A DNA stretch of 64,000 nucleotides. Origin: Anaeramoeba flamelloides (taxonomy: Eukaryota; Metamonada; Anaeramoebidae). The position numbers and the translations under genes are program-made. The stretch spans positions 3,315,001 to 3,379,000 of the forward strand of contig JANTQA010000015.1 in NCBI GenBank assembly GCA_027625915.1. Reading direction: 5' to 3'. The notes under the pieces were generated by a model, which was not told the origin of the DNA, ran no database searches, and worked only from the letters and a program-made list of their open reading frames with translations. Positions 12,373-23,209 of the stretch are shown one piece after another. How positions within the stretch are numbered: position 1 is the first letter of the stretch; each line of letters starts with the position of its first letter.

Positions 12373-12757
12373 TTTTTTTTTTTTTCCATTAAAGAGTGGG
12401 TACTAAAAGTCCACCTGTTTGCCCGAATCCCTAATTTGAATTAGAGATATTGTTGAACCAAGTGAGAGAGCGAATCTGGTCATTTCTCCCAAAAATCGGA
12501 TCCGCTCCAAAAATTGAGAGGGATTTTGTTCCAATTCCGTTCAGTTTTATAATAGTCAAAAAGATTCAATTCGGTCAAACGATTTCCTCAAAGAATTAGT
12601 GGTTCTAAGAAGCATAAGCCCGATTTTTAATTAAAATTACACCGTGGTGGCTATTTGAGAAAATGGTAAACAATAAGAAATAATGGTTAAGGGAATAGAA
12701 CCCCGGCCTTCAGATTGTACACTGGGTTGTGTTGCCACTTGTCCATATCGGTTCTCC
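12373..12757 (-). mobile_element. tRNA-derived SINE
   Basis: About 385 bp on the minus strand. The 5' end at 12757 opens with a tRNA-like head: an A box TGGACAAGTGG at 12745-12735 and, 32 nt later, a B box GGTTCTATTCC at 12702-12692, both close to the RNA polymerase III consensus. The element ends in an A tail (12385-12373 as T on the plus strand). It is bounded by 16-bp perfect target duplications. It is markedly richer in G+C than its surroundings. The head cannot fold a proper acceptor stem, so this is a retroposed SINE and not a tRNA gene. It lies 88 bp from the 3' end of the RasGEF gene. Confidence 0.85.
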
Positions 12758-12773
12758 AAAAAGAATCTAAATT
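12758..12773. repeat. SINE target-site duplication, right copy
   Basis: AAAAAGAATCTAAATT, identical to 12357-12372. Confidence 0.85.
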
Positions 12774-12844
12774 AATAAAAAAAAAAAAAAAAATAATTTT
12801 AGAATAAAGGCTATTATTTTTATTCTAAAAATGATAATAACAAC

Positions 12845-14411
12845 TTAGATTAAAATATCACTTTTTGATGCCTTTCGGGGCTCTCTTTGTAAAGATAAAT
12901 TATATAATTCTTTTTTCTCCATTCTGGGAAATTTGTTTAAAAACACTGCGATTTGATGTACAGGGTGTAGGTTATAAGGTATTTTTTGAAATCGTAAAAC
13001 TTGATCGATTATTTTATATATTAACCTTCTTTTGGAAAAGTTGATTAATTTGGAATCGACTAAATTTTCGCTTCCTTCTTCAATGAAAACTAAATCTGAT
13101 AGGAACACTCCTAAAAATGGTATGCACGGTGGTTGTATTGTTTTGATTGTCTTTCTGTAATTCTGGTAACTTGATTCACTTGACATTATTTTACTTAAAC
13201 GTTTCACCAATTCAAGATATTTATCTTTCAATTCAGCAAAGGTAAAGTTTAATCGATGAATTGCAGAAGAATTGATCCCGGATAAAATTGCATACAGAGA
13301 AGTGAAATTATTCAGTTTAAATAAATCATTACTAATTTTGATAAACTTTCTTAAAACATGCGCACGCTTTTTTAATCTCTCAGTTTGGAGGATCCGAGTG
13401 GATACCCAATTGGACATTTGGTTAAATCTCTCACTCATTTCTAATGTATTTTTAAGCATTGTTTTTGGGTTTATTGGGTGATTCCAATCACAATTTAACA
13501 ATTCGGTCGGCTTAATTTTTGAATAAATATTATAATCAACCATACAAATTTGTCTTGCAATTTCAAGTGAATGGAAATCAAATAAATCTAATTCCTTACT
13601 AAACAAATTTTTTGGCACTAATGGCTTTGGTGGTTCTGTTTCATACTGATAGTTGATACTTTCAATTTCGTTTTTCCTTTTAAATGATATAATTTTTCTT
13701 ATCGAAGAAATCATTTTATATTGTTTCTGCTTATGTAGTCTGTCAATTAAAAATCTTTCAATTTCATGAAAAAGTGGTTCGGAAAAATCAGAAAAATAAT
13801 CAAATAACCAATGCTTTAGAATATTACAAATCTTAATTTGAATTTGATGTATATTTGTTTCAATTTTTTCTTCAACTTTGTCTTTTTCCTGTTGCTGCTG
13901 TTGTTGCTGCTCTTTTTTCTCTTCTTTTTGTTGCTCTTTTTCTTGGCGCTTTTCTTGTTGCTTTTCTTGTTGTCCCTCTAGTTGCCCCTCCTTTCCCTTT
14001 TTTTCAATTTCAATTTCTTGATCATTTTGTTTGATATTTATTGATTCTGGAACTTCAAATAATTGAAATAATTTATACAACAATTTTTCTGGACTCATAA
14101 ATGATTGGTAAGTCATGAAAAATATTTTTTGGTATTGTGAATCATTCTCCTTTTGAGTTATTAATTTCATGATTAATTGATTAATTGTTGCGGCATGAAT
14201 GATTTTTTGATTATCCTCTGAAGTTCCATAAATAATATTTTTGTTAATTATTTGTTTTTCATCCCAAATATTAATATCTGGATTATTTTCATCAAATTCC
14301 TCATTTCTATAGATTTTAATATAATTATTTATTTCACAACAATAACATTATCAAAAATTCTATTTTTTTTGAAAATATTAACTTATTTAGAGGAGAGATC
14401 ATAAAAATCAT
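12845..14411 (-). CDS. Ras guanine nucleotide exchange factor (RasGEF)
   Basis: Proposed two exons, 14411-14347 and 14306-12845, joined across a 40-nt intron (GTTATT...CTATAG), giving 508 aa; the second exon carries all recognisable domains. A RasGEF N-terminal (REM) segment surrounds the internal Met at 14170 (IIHAATINQLI before it, then FFMTYQSFMSPEKLLYKLF). It is split by a Glu/Gln-rich insert of about 60 residues. Counting from that Met, the CDC25 catalytic domain spans about residues 195-430: HSLEIARQICMVDYNIYSK (SCR1), the FNQMSNWV...FIKISNDLFKLNN block (SCR2) and PPCIPFLGVFLSDLVFIEEG (SCR3). All core blocks are intact. It should load Ras-family GTPases with GTP at membranes. Exon 1 is inferred from splice phase only; the start could lie further upstream. 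Stop is TAA. Confidence 0.85.
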
Positions 14412-14444
14412 TTGATTCCATTTAACATCTCATTAAATTCATCG

Positions 14445-15030
14445 GATTTTATTTTTTTCCCTTTTTTCATCAAGTTGGGTTTTCTTTTTATTGGGAAGAA
14501 GAGTTACAAATAAAAAAGATCAAAGTGGTTACTTGTTAATAGTGTGTTATTGGAACAAGAGAGTATGGATAACTTGAAAATAAAATCAAAAACGAAAAAA
14601 AAAAAATAACAAATGTTTGAAGCAAATCAAATCAAAAAGAAAAAAAAGAAATTACAACAATTAAACAACGATAACCAAACGAACATTCATGATCAATTAT
14701 CAAAATAAATTAAATTAACCAAAAGTATCGTCGCTGTGATTTTGGGAATTCTTGATTAAAAAATAAACATTTTTTTTTTGTTATTTGATTTTTTACCAAT
14801 TGTTCTTATAAACACATTTTAAATTTATTTTCTTTTTTTTTTTTATTTTTTTCTTTTTTCTTTTCAATTTTTTGTTTTTGCATTCTTACAAATAAAAATA
14901 ATTTGGTGAGTATGTCCTTTGAATGAATAATCGTGAAATATATAATTTTACGATTAAATCACCTTTGGGGAAATTTAAGTAAAAAGGCATTTTTAGTGTA
15001 ATTTACACTTTTTCAATTAATAATAAAATA
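14445..15030 (+). mobile_element. 585-bp retroelement, copy A, with LINE-like 3' tail
   Basis: Aligns with the insertion at 20214-20796, including an identical 20-base word at 14488-14507 and 20251-20270 and similar blocks at about 14650-14800. Its last ~105 bp (from about 14926) match the 3' end of the LINE copies at 16.6 and 26.0 kb, including the hairpin AGTGTAATTTACACTT at 14995-15010 and an A-rich end. Either the element carries a LINE-derived tail or a tiny truncated LINE has landed on it. No target duplication was clear. Confidence 0.5.
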
Positions 15031-15345
15031 AATTAATTAATTTTTTTTTTTTTATTGTATTAAATTTTATAATCATTTTTGAGTGGGATATTATTTTTAT
15101 CAATGAGGAACTGTGTTGTGCTGTCGTCAAATTTCAATTTTTTTTGTTGTAAGCACATTTTCGTTATGAATCGTTAATTAATATACATTATATGTTCATT
15201 TTAGATATTTTTAACAAAGTACTTATGAATTAAAACACATTTTAAGCAATGTTAACAATTTATATTAAAAAGAATTTGTATTGTAAAAAAAAAAAAAATG
15301 TTTTTTTTTCATAAATAATTTGAAAATGCAATAGATCTTTGATAA

Positions 15346-15520
15346 AGTAAACTCTATTTCAGTCAAATATACACAAAAAATTTGTACAAATCCCAATTAT
15401 TTTTTACAATTATCAGAGAAATAATGAATAAACAATCGGTAAAATAATATACACATGAGATTTGAGTTGATATTTGTATGAGTTATATCCTATAAACCTA
15501 AATATTTTCTTAAAAAATTA
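15346..15520 (-). mobile_element. Family-B fragment
   Basis: Begins GTAAACTCTATTTCAGTCAA, a near match to the right end of the full Family-B copy at 20914-21620 read on the minus strand, and homology continues for about 170 bp. The rest of the element is missing. Confidence 0.5.
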
Positions 15521-16551
15521 ATTTTTAATTCAAGTATAGCAGATTGTCTTGCTTTCAGTTTTGATTAAAAATTTTACTAATTGTTCAAATAAAAACTGAA
15601 AATTTGCCATTAGGCTTTCGGTTAATTTTGAAAAATCTATTGATTTACCAAATAAAAACAAACTCCCAAGAAAATATCCATTCATTTTTCAAGAATTTAA
15701 AAGAAAAGAGTTTATTCAAATATTTTTTTCGATTCTTTTGAACTCTGGAAAAGCCAACTACAGTTTTTTGAATTTAAATTTTGATTCGAAAATCTATTGA
15801 TTTTCTAAACAAAAACTAAAAAGTCTAGGAAAATTAGATACTCTATGGAATTCTAACTGTTTAATAACAGTTTAGGAAAGATAACGAACATTGAATTAAA
15901 ATTGGTTTACTTGTATAAATTCGTATTAATTATAAATATGTATATTAAATGATTTATTTGAAAAGGATATTATTTTTTTGGTTGAGAGATATCTACTTGT
16001 ATTTGATCAATTTCAATTTATTAATTTTATGAAATTTTCAAATTAATATCTTTAAAATAAAAAAAATAGAATAATGCTTGAAAATGTATATGTTGTGGTA
16101 AATAATAGACTATGTATAAATTTTACATTTTAATAATCATTTTGATTTTTATATTAAAAAGATCAAATTAAAAAAAGAAAGATTTACAATAATAAATTTT
16201 GATCAGTTTTAATTTTCACAATATCAGTTACTTGTTCATCAACTTTTGAAATTAAATTCACAGAGTTAAAATCCCAAATAGAATCCATGTCATTGATCGA
16301 AATATTTAACAAAGTTGTTAAAATATCATTTTTTTCATAATGGATCGATGCTATAATAAAAATATAAAATATTATAAAAAAAAAATATTAGAATTTAATT
16401 CAAATTTAGAAATTTTAAGAGAAAAGAAATTTTGCACCATATACAGCCATTTTAAAAAAAGTGGTGATTATTTATTTTGGTATGATTTTTGTCAGAATTA
16501 AAACTTTTTTAAAGTTTTTCTGTTTTAATAAAGTGATTACTTTTTTTTAAA

Positions 16552-16567
16552 AAAAAATACTTTTCTT
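16552..16567. repeat. LINE target-site duplication, left copy
   Basis: AAAAAATACTTTTCTT, identical to 19019-19034. Confidence 0.8.
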
Positions 16568-19018
16568 TTTTTTTTTTTTTTTATTATTGAAGAAGTGTAG
16601 ATTACACTCTAGTTGCCCTTAGACTTAAATTCCCTTTCAGGAATTTAAGCGTAAAATCATAGATTTCACGATTATTAATTAATGAAAATAATTTCAAACT
16701 GTCTTGATTTAAAATTATATCATTAATATTTATTTCTTTTAGTTTGTTATAAAACATTAATCTATCTTTTTTATAGGAAGGACAGACCCATAAAAAATGA
16801 TCAATATTTTCTATAATTTCCTTTTGTTCATATTTTGAACATAAAGGACAAAATTTATTTGAATTTTTATTAATTACATAGTAATATCTATTTAAGCAGT
16901 TAGTAAACGATCTGAATTTTAGAATTGTTGAACTTGAAGGAAAACTCAAATATTTTTGAGTTTTAAATAAATATTTTTGATTTTTAATTATTGTGAAATA
17001 ATTTTGAACCTTCCAACTTTTGGAATTCAGCAACTCATTGAATGTGTACTTATATATTTCATTTTTTAATTCTTTTAAATCTTTTGAATACCAGTTGATT
17101 TTATTATTTATTCTTTGATTAAATTTTATTAATTTTTCTAAATAAGGAAGAGTTAAATTTCCTAATTTATTTTTTAATTTAAATTTCTTTTTTATTTACT
17201 GAAATTATCATATTTTCAATTTTAAATTCTGTTTTGTAAATGAGAATTGGTGTATTTCTGTTTATTTTGCATATTTCAGTAATACATGAATTAATCCAAG
17301 AATTTAAATAATTTATCGTTGTTATTTGATAATTAAAAATTTCTAATCCATATGTTAATTGACTTAATATGAAAGATTTAAATAATCTAATTTTTAAACT
17401 ATTATTCAGAGAATTGTTATTGAATAATTGTTTGCAGTTATTATATGTTTCTTTTGATTTTTTTAAATTATAAACTATATGTGCAATTTTATCTAAATAA
17501 ATACCCAAATATTTAATTTTTTTTAAATCTTTTGATATAACTGTTTTATCTTTATTTGGTTTTAATCCAAATTGAATAATAATTTCATATATTGAATTTA
17601 ATTTTTTGGTTTATTTGGATTTTATTTCCTTTTATAATTAGGATTAAATCATCTGCAAACATTTGACAATGATTTGTTAAAGGTATAATTTTTAATAAAA
17701 GAAAATGCGAAATAAGAGCAAATAAAATAGGAGATAAGGGGTCTCCTTGGAATATACCAAGCCCTTCTCCTTGATAATATTTTAATAAAAAATTTTTGAT
17801 AATTTTATTTAGAATAATTTTTTTTATTGTTTTTCTAATTATTTTATAATTGATTGAGTCAAAACATTTTGCTATATCAATCATTATAATATAAGTTTTA
17901 TCATTTTTATTTACATTATTTGATTTTATCTTATTATAAGTATTTAAGAAATTTAAGACTGCAATTCAAGTATCATATTTTTTTTCGAAATCCAAATTGT
18001 GATTTATGAATAAATTCCCAACAAGGTTCAATTAGTTTATATAACATTTTTAAAAATAATCTTGGTAAACTTTGATTAATTGAAATTGGCCGATAATTTA
18101 AAGCTACTCCTTCATTTCCTTTTTTATGAATAAATAAAATTGATCTTTTTTAATATATTCAATAGTATTATTAGTAGGGTTAGTTAACCAATTATTAAAG
18201 ATTTTTTGAATTGTAATAAGATATTTTTTATAATTTTGATTTTCAATTGGATTTATATGAGAGAAATTTTCTTCATTAATAATATATTTTAAATTCTCAA
18301 TTTTTTGAAATCCTTTTACTGATTTATTTTTTCAATTTTTTATAATGTTTGCAATACTTTCAATTGGAAAAAATATATTAATTTTAAACTCTTTTAAATT
18401 ATTTATTTTTAAATTTTTAATATAATCTAAAATCTTTTTACTTGGTTTAATTGAGTTTTTTTTAATATAACCAAAATATTCTTTAATCATATTTTTATTG
18501 TTTAGAATCATTTTCATTTTTTTTGACTTAATTGAATTAATTTTTTTCCAAAAAATTTTTTTTTGATTAAATTCTAAGTTTATTTCATCTATGAATTTAT
18601 TCCAAGCTTCTTTGTTTATTTTTTTGATTCGATTAATTAAATTTGGGTTACTTAAAATGTTTTTAATTAATGGTGCAATTTTATAATCAGTTTTGTTTTC
18701 TTTATAAATTATATCTGTGTATTTGATAAATTTAGTTTTAAATTTTTTTATGTTTTGTGTATTTAAACTGAAATTTTTTTCAGTGAAATACTGAGTAAAT
18801 TCTTTTTGATAAGTATTATTCTTTAAAATTTTAAATTTTTTTTTAATATTCCAATCTGTTTTAATATTGATATTATTGATTATCATTTTATGGTCAGATA
18901 AATTGTTATCTATTGTTTTTGAAAAGTTTTGTTTTTTTTTATTTTTAAAATTAATTAATATATGGTCAATATTATTTGTTCTACTATTTGAAGAATTTGG
19001 AATAATTTTAAAGTTTTT
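16568..19018 (-). mobile_element. LINE (non-LTR retrotransposon), 5'-truncated
   Basis: About 2.45 kb on the minus strand with an A tail at its 3' end and 16-bp perfect target duplications. The 5' part, inside the 18332-19018 frame, carries the end of an APE-type endonuclease (NNIDHILIN...LSDHKMI). Reverse transcriptase follows at about 18300-17585, with motif A around CFDS, motif B QGDPLSPILF and motif C FADD at 17659-17648. Next come the KYLGIYLDK block and a C-terminal C-x2-C-x13-H-x4-C finger (CPLC...HFLWVC), then a TAA. The frame is broken at several places (near 18330, in 17890-18100, near 17585, 17180 and 17035), so this copy is dead. The first ~34 codons of the 18332-19117 frame are flanking DNA beyond the target duplication. 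Truncation lies within the endonuclease. Confidence 0.9.
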
Positions 19019-19034
19019 AAAAAATACTTTTCTT
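19019..19034. repeat. LINE target-site duplication, right copy
   Basis: AAAAAATACTTTTCTT, identical to 16552-16567. Confidence 0.8.
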
Positions 19035-19781
19035 ATAACTCCAACCTCTACCCCCCCATATTTAAGGGTTGATTCCTCACAATTTTTAATATAAAAAATT
19101 TTAAAATGACTGTACAATTCCGGGTATTTTTTTATTCTTTATGATTGTTTGATGTTTTTCCCATTGAAAACGTTCAAAAAAAAAAAAAAAATGTTTTAAA
19201 TTATCTCACCTCGAATAAACTATGATGTTTTTTATTATTAACATTCTGTAAAAAAAATGTCAAATAAAAAAAAATTGTTAAAAAGGATTAAATTACAAAA
19301 TTGTTTTTACGTGTAAGCCATTCTGGTAGCAAAAAGATAAAATTTTCAAATATTTTTTTACTTATTTTTCATTGATCAAAAAAGATATCTGAAACTGAAA
19401 TTACTCGAATCTCAATTAATGACTATTGCTAAACTGTTAAAGCCAATTTCACATGAATATAAAAATTATATTGACAAAAAATCTAAAAAAAGCCAATATT
19501 TTACTAATGTTTACAATTAAAATCCAAATTTGGAAAAGTTAACATGATTTATTTATTTATTTAATGTGAGAAAGGAGTAATCAAAGAAAATTTACTAAAT
19601 AAAAAAGAGAAGAAGAAAAATAATTAAAAATATTAAAGTAAAAAAATATTATATCATTTACATGACCAAATTAAAAATTATCCACATCCTGAAACAGGAG
19701 GAGTAAAAACCCGATAGAATGATTATCAGTAATAAATAAAGATTCCACAAACTGTGATTAATAAATTGGTATTCCACTGTC

Positions 19782-19857
19782 GTTAGGTTTTTTTTAATTT
19801 AAAAGAATGGAGTAAAATCTTTGATTTGGTTAAATTCTTTTGAATTAAAAAAACCTA
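19782..19857. repeat. foldback repeat with CGTTAGG/CCTAGAC ends
   Basis: GTTAGGTTTTTTTTAATTTA on the left pairs with an AATTAAAAAAACCTAGAC stretch on the right; same family as 11295-11505. Confidence 0.5.
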
Positions 19858-20197
19858 GACACTACCTCCGAAGAGTGGGGCACTGTGTACCTGAATTTGT
19901 ATATTTTTAAACTATTTCGGAATTTTTTATTTTCTATTTTTTAATTTTCATTTTTTCTTTATTACCTTAAGTTTTCTAACCATAAGAGCTTTGATGAAAA
20001 ATTCTCGACAAGAACAGTAAATTTCGTAATTTTGATTAGTCAGATTAAAGAGTTTATTATTATTTTTCCTAAGGATAACATTTTTATATAAATTTTTATC
20101 TAAAATTTTTGCTAGTTTTTTTTTCCATTTGATTCTGATAAATTTATATCTTTTACAATATCAAATAAAGTGGTTATATTTTCATAATATTGAGTGC

Positions 20198-20213
20198 AAT
20201 AATCACATTTTTT
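20198..20213. repeat. target-site duplication, left copy
   Basis: AATAATCACATTTTTT, identical to 20797-20812. Confidence 0.8.
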
Positions 20214-20796
20214 GATTTTTTTCTATTTTTTCCCTTGTTGAATTTCCTTTTTATTGGGAAGAAGAGTTACTAAGGAGAAAAATCAAGTGGTTACCTACTT
20301 ATACTCGAAGGACAGAAACTAGTCGGTATGGGTAACTTGAAAATAAAAAGAAAAGACAAAAACAAAAACTGGAACGATCAAAAAAGATTGGATCAAAAAG
20401 GAAAAAAAATGGCAGCTACTAAACAACTACCTCTCAACGAAGCACTCACGATTTCTTAGAAATAATTAAACGACAAAATTTTAAATAAAAGGATCGTGTC
20501 TGTTTTAATTAGTGTTCTTGATAAAAATGGACAGTTGGTTTTTTTTTGATTTTTTACCAACTGTCTTTGAAAAACCCTTTTTTTTGTTATCTAGCTTGCT
20601 TTTTTTTTTTTTTTTTTTCTTTTTAATTTTTCCTTTTTAATTTTTCTTTTTGTTTTTTCAACCAATAAAAAATTGGAACTTGCTCGATTCCAAAATATTT
20701 TTTTTTCTTTATCATCTAAATTACTAATTTACCATTAGTAATCAAAGTTGTAAGAGGATCTTTGATCATTCCCTTCAATCAATAAAAAAAAAAAAA
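20214..20796 (+). mobile_element. 583-bp A-tailed retroelement, copy B
   Basis: An insertion on the plus strand inside the divergent LINE, bounded by 16-bp perfect target duplications and ending in about 13 A. It begins GATTTTTTTCTATTTTTTCCC, contains the word TTATTGGGAAGAAGAGTTAC at 20251-20270 and has no open frame. Its target duplication, orientation and tail are those of a LINE-mobilised SINE, but I find no convincing A and B boxes. Its body matches 14445-14900. Confidence 0.75.
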
Positions 20797-20812
20797 AATA
20801 ATCACATTTTTT
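20797..20812. repeat. target-site duplication, right copy
   Basis: AATAATCACATTTTTT, identical to 20198-20213. Confidence 0.8.
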
Positions 20813-20913
20813 ACATTTTTCCCTTCTTTTTAAATGTATCATATTCTGATTTATTTTTCAAGACATATGAGTATCTATTTAGCTCGTTTGTAAAAGTGCG
20901 GAATTTTAGAAAT

Positions 20914-21620
20914 GTAAACTATTTTTCAGTCAAAGGGGCCCAGTTGTAATGGTATAACGCACGTGTTTAAAGGGTTGGCATAGATATTAGAAGAAAAATT
21001 TTATTTTGGAAATTTTCAAAATTGAAATCATTTTTTCACATTTCATTACATTTTTGTTTTTTTTTTTCGATTTTTTTTTTAAAAACGTCATTCATTTGCA
21101 AAAAATTTTTTATTGCAAGATCAATAGTCACTTGGTAAAAACGTGTTATTCTAATCTCATTGAAACCATGTAAAGATTGTTGAGAAATCTATTGATTTCT
21201 ATTGCAATTCAATTTGATCTTTGATCTTGATATTTGTTTAATAAATGTGATAAATTTTCACTTCATTTTCATTTCCTTTTTCAAATAGAGACCACAAATA
21301 CCAACAAACTTTGTTTGGGGGCTTAATTTCTAAAAGAAAAGTATGGAAAATGAAGTGAAAAATGTTTCATATTTATTATTCAAATACCAGCAGAAGTTCA
21401 AAACGAACATCCTTGTTTTTCTCAATAGGACCCTAAGAATTTGAGTTTTTCAATTTTTAAGAAAAGCTATTGATTAATTAGTTTTCTTTCAGACATGTAT
21501 CAACATTTCTTTGAGGTGTATTATTCTGTTTATTTCATATTTGTTCTTCAAAGGTCAATTATATAAAATAATTGATATTTGAAAAAAACGTTGGGCCCCT
21601 TTGACTGAAACAGAGTTTAC
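20914..21620 (+). mobile_element. Family-B inverted-repeat element, copy b (full length)
   Basis: About 707 bp. The ends form a 29-bp inverted repeat with two mismatches; its inner 16 bp, CAGTCAAAGGGGCCCA at 20927-20942 and its complement at 21592-21607, are perfect and unusually GC-rich for this genome. No transposase frame. Sits within the divergent LINE. No clear target duplication. Confidence 0.8.
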
Positions 21621-21701
21621 TACTTGATTTAAATTTAAGATAAAATTTAGCATGATTAAATTTTGTTCTATGTGATTTTTTGAATTCTGGAAAAGCGCCG
21701 T

Positions 21702-21870
21702 TAGGTTTTCTTGAGTTTTCTGTTTATTTGTGAAGTGTTCTAGGTTTTTTTACTTTTTGAAATAAATAGAAAACTTTAATAAATTTTTGGTTTATTTCTA
21801 GAAAATTTAAAAAAACCTAACGAAAATCGATAGATTTAACAAATAAAACAGAAAACTCAAGAAAACCTAG
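21702..21870. repeat. foldback repeat with CCTAACG motif
   Basis: AGGTTTTCTTGAGTTTTCTG (from 21703) pairs with the arm at about 21849-21869. The interior contains AACCTAACG and the right flank has the phrase GGCACTTTACGGCACTTGACG. Confidence 0.6.
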
Positions 21871-22260
21871 GCACTTTACGGCACTTGACGACACTCTACA
21901 ATACTTGATAGTACTCTACAACACGATTGTTTATTTATATTATTATTAAATTTAATAATTTTTAAATATTCTTGACCTTTCTATCAAGAGCTTTTTATTC
22001 TCAAGTTTTCTCAGAATTGGTTAAGATTTATATTTAATAATTTTAAATTCTCTATTAACGAATTAATATTTTCATTTTTATCTTTTTTTGAAAACTTGAA
22101 TTTTTCTGATATATGTTAAAAACCAAGAATTTCTAATTTCTTTTTGAGTTTATACAATCTTTTATAGATTGAAACTCTGACTTGGTCAATTTTTGCTTCA
22201 TTTTTATAAATGATTCTTCGGGAGTGTGTGAATTGGTTTTTTTTATTTATCCAAATACAA

Positions 22261-23209
22261 ATTGAGTAAAAACATTTTGTTTTACTCTTTTATCTTGGTT
22301 CTTATTTTCAACACCAAATTAGCTGATTTTCGTCACCATTTTTTTGAGGGGTCTCCAAAAGTAACTTGAAGACACATTACTAGGTATAAGGAAATATTGA
22401 AATCCCATAATATGTGGTGGGGGCAATAGTATTCTTAAGGGCTATCTGTATTTTATGGTCAGCGGATATTACTTTTTTATGACTAAAAACACATTTATTG
22501 ACTTGTAAGAATTTTCTATTCAAGAAATCTTGTTAAAATTTAGAATTTTGGTTTTTTTTCTGAAATTTGTAATTTTGGAGAAACCCAATTGATTTTCACA
22601 AACCAAATTCGAAATTTAACTTGAAAAGGTTCGGAAATCAAAATCCTCTTATGCCTGGAACTTTTCACTTCATTTTAAAATATTCAAGAGCTGTGGGTGG
22701 TGTGGTGATGACATAAATATACTTTCAGATAAAGTAGAAAGTAAGAGAAATAAGGGAAGTAAAAAAAAATGATCCATTTAAATTTACCTTTTTTTGTTTG
22801 AGAATTTTGAAAACATTTTGATATCAAGAAATGTTTTTTTTTAATTTTCACAAAAAAACAAATAATAAATATTTCAAATTTTCATAAAAAAAAAAGCAAA
22901 AATTTGTAATATTTTGTCTTTCCTTTAACATGTATTCGCTTAAACCATTTTTTCTATTTACAGCATTAAATATCAGCTCTCACAGAACTAAAAATAAAGA
23001 TAGACCTTGTCAATTTTGTGGGATTATTAAATCTTGGATAAAGTGTATGTAAAAAAATAATTTAAACTTTATAAAAAAAGAATTACCATTCTCTCAATGG
23101 TTCTTAACAAAAATGAAAAAAAAAAGCAGGCTCTTCTTCTGGGAATAAAAATTTTTTCATTAATTATTACAACAAATTTCAAAAAATAAAAGTCTATTTT
23201 ATAAGAAAA
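22261..23209. other. spacer downstream of the LisH gene
   Basis: No gene is well supported. A 40-codon plus-strand frame near 22930-23060 ends RPCQFCGIIKSWIKCM; it has a CxxC pair but no other support. The 3' region next to 23210 could hold a further small LisH exon, since GTATGC at 23231-23226 would be a usable donor. Confidence 0.45.

Larger units (their letters stand above)
15031..16567. other. AT-rich spacer with repeat fragments
   Basis: No gene supported. Contains a solo Family-B end (15346-15520) and pieces resembling the CCTAACG foldback family near 15600-15780. Ends in the left target duplication of the LINE copy (16552-16567). Confidence 0.5.
19920..22260 (-). mobile_element. divergent LINE remnant with three nested insertions
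   Basis: Minus-strand broken frames match the C-terminal half of the LINE at 16.6 kb. Near 22200-22100 a frame reads RIIYKNEAKIDQVRVSIYKR (LINE: IYKTEFKIENMIISVNKK). Near 20925-20860 it reads FLKFRTFTNELNRYSYVLKN (LINE: ILKFRSFTNCLNRYYYVINK). A finger-like CKKCDYCTQYYENITTLF spans the 20213/20797 junction. Near 20030-19970 the tail reads NYEIYCSCREFFIKALMVRK. It is clearly older than the 16.6-kb copy. Later insertions at 20214-20796, 20914-21620 and 21702-21870 split it. Confidence 0.65.

Noticed and set aside
12690-12757. Functional tRNA gene
   Set aside because: The A and B boxes are good, but the 5' and 3' parts cannot form an acceptor stem, and the segment is the head of an A-tailed element with target duplications.
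22930-23060. 40-codon plus-strand peptide with a CxxC pair
   Set aside because: Too short, no family resemblance, no splice partner; may be chance or an exon of unknown context.
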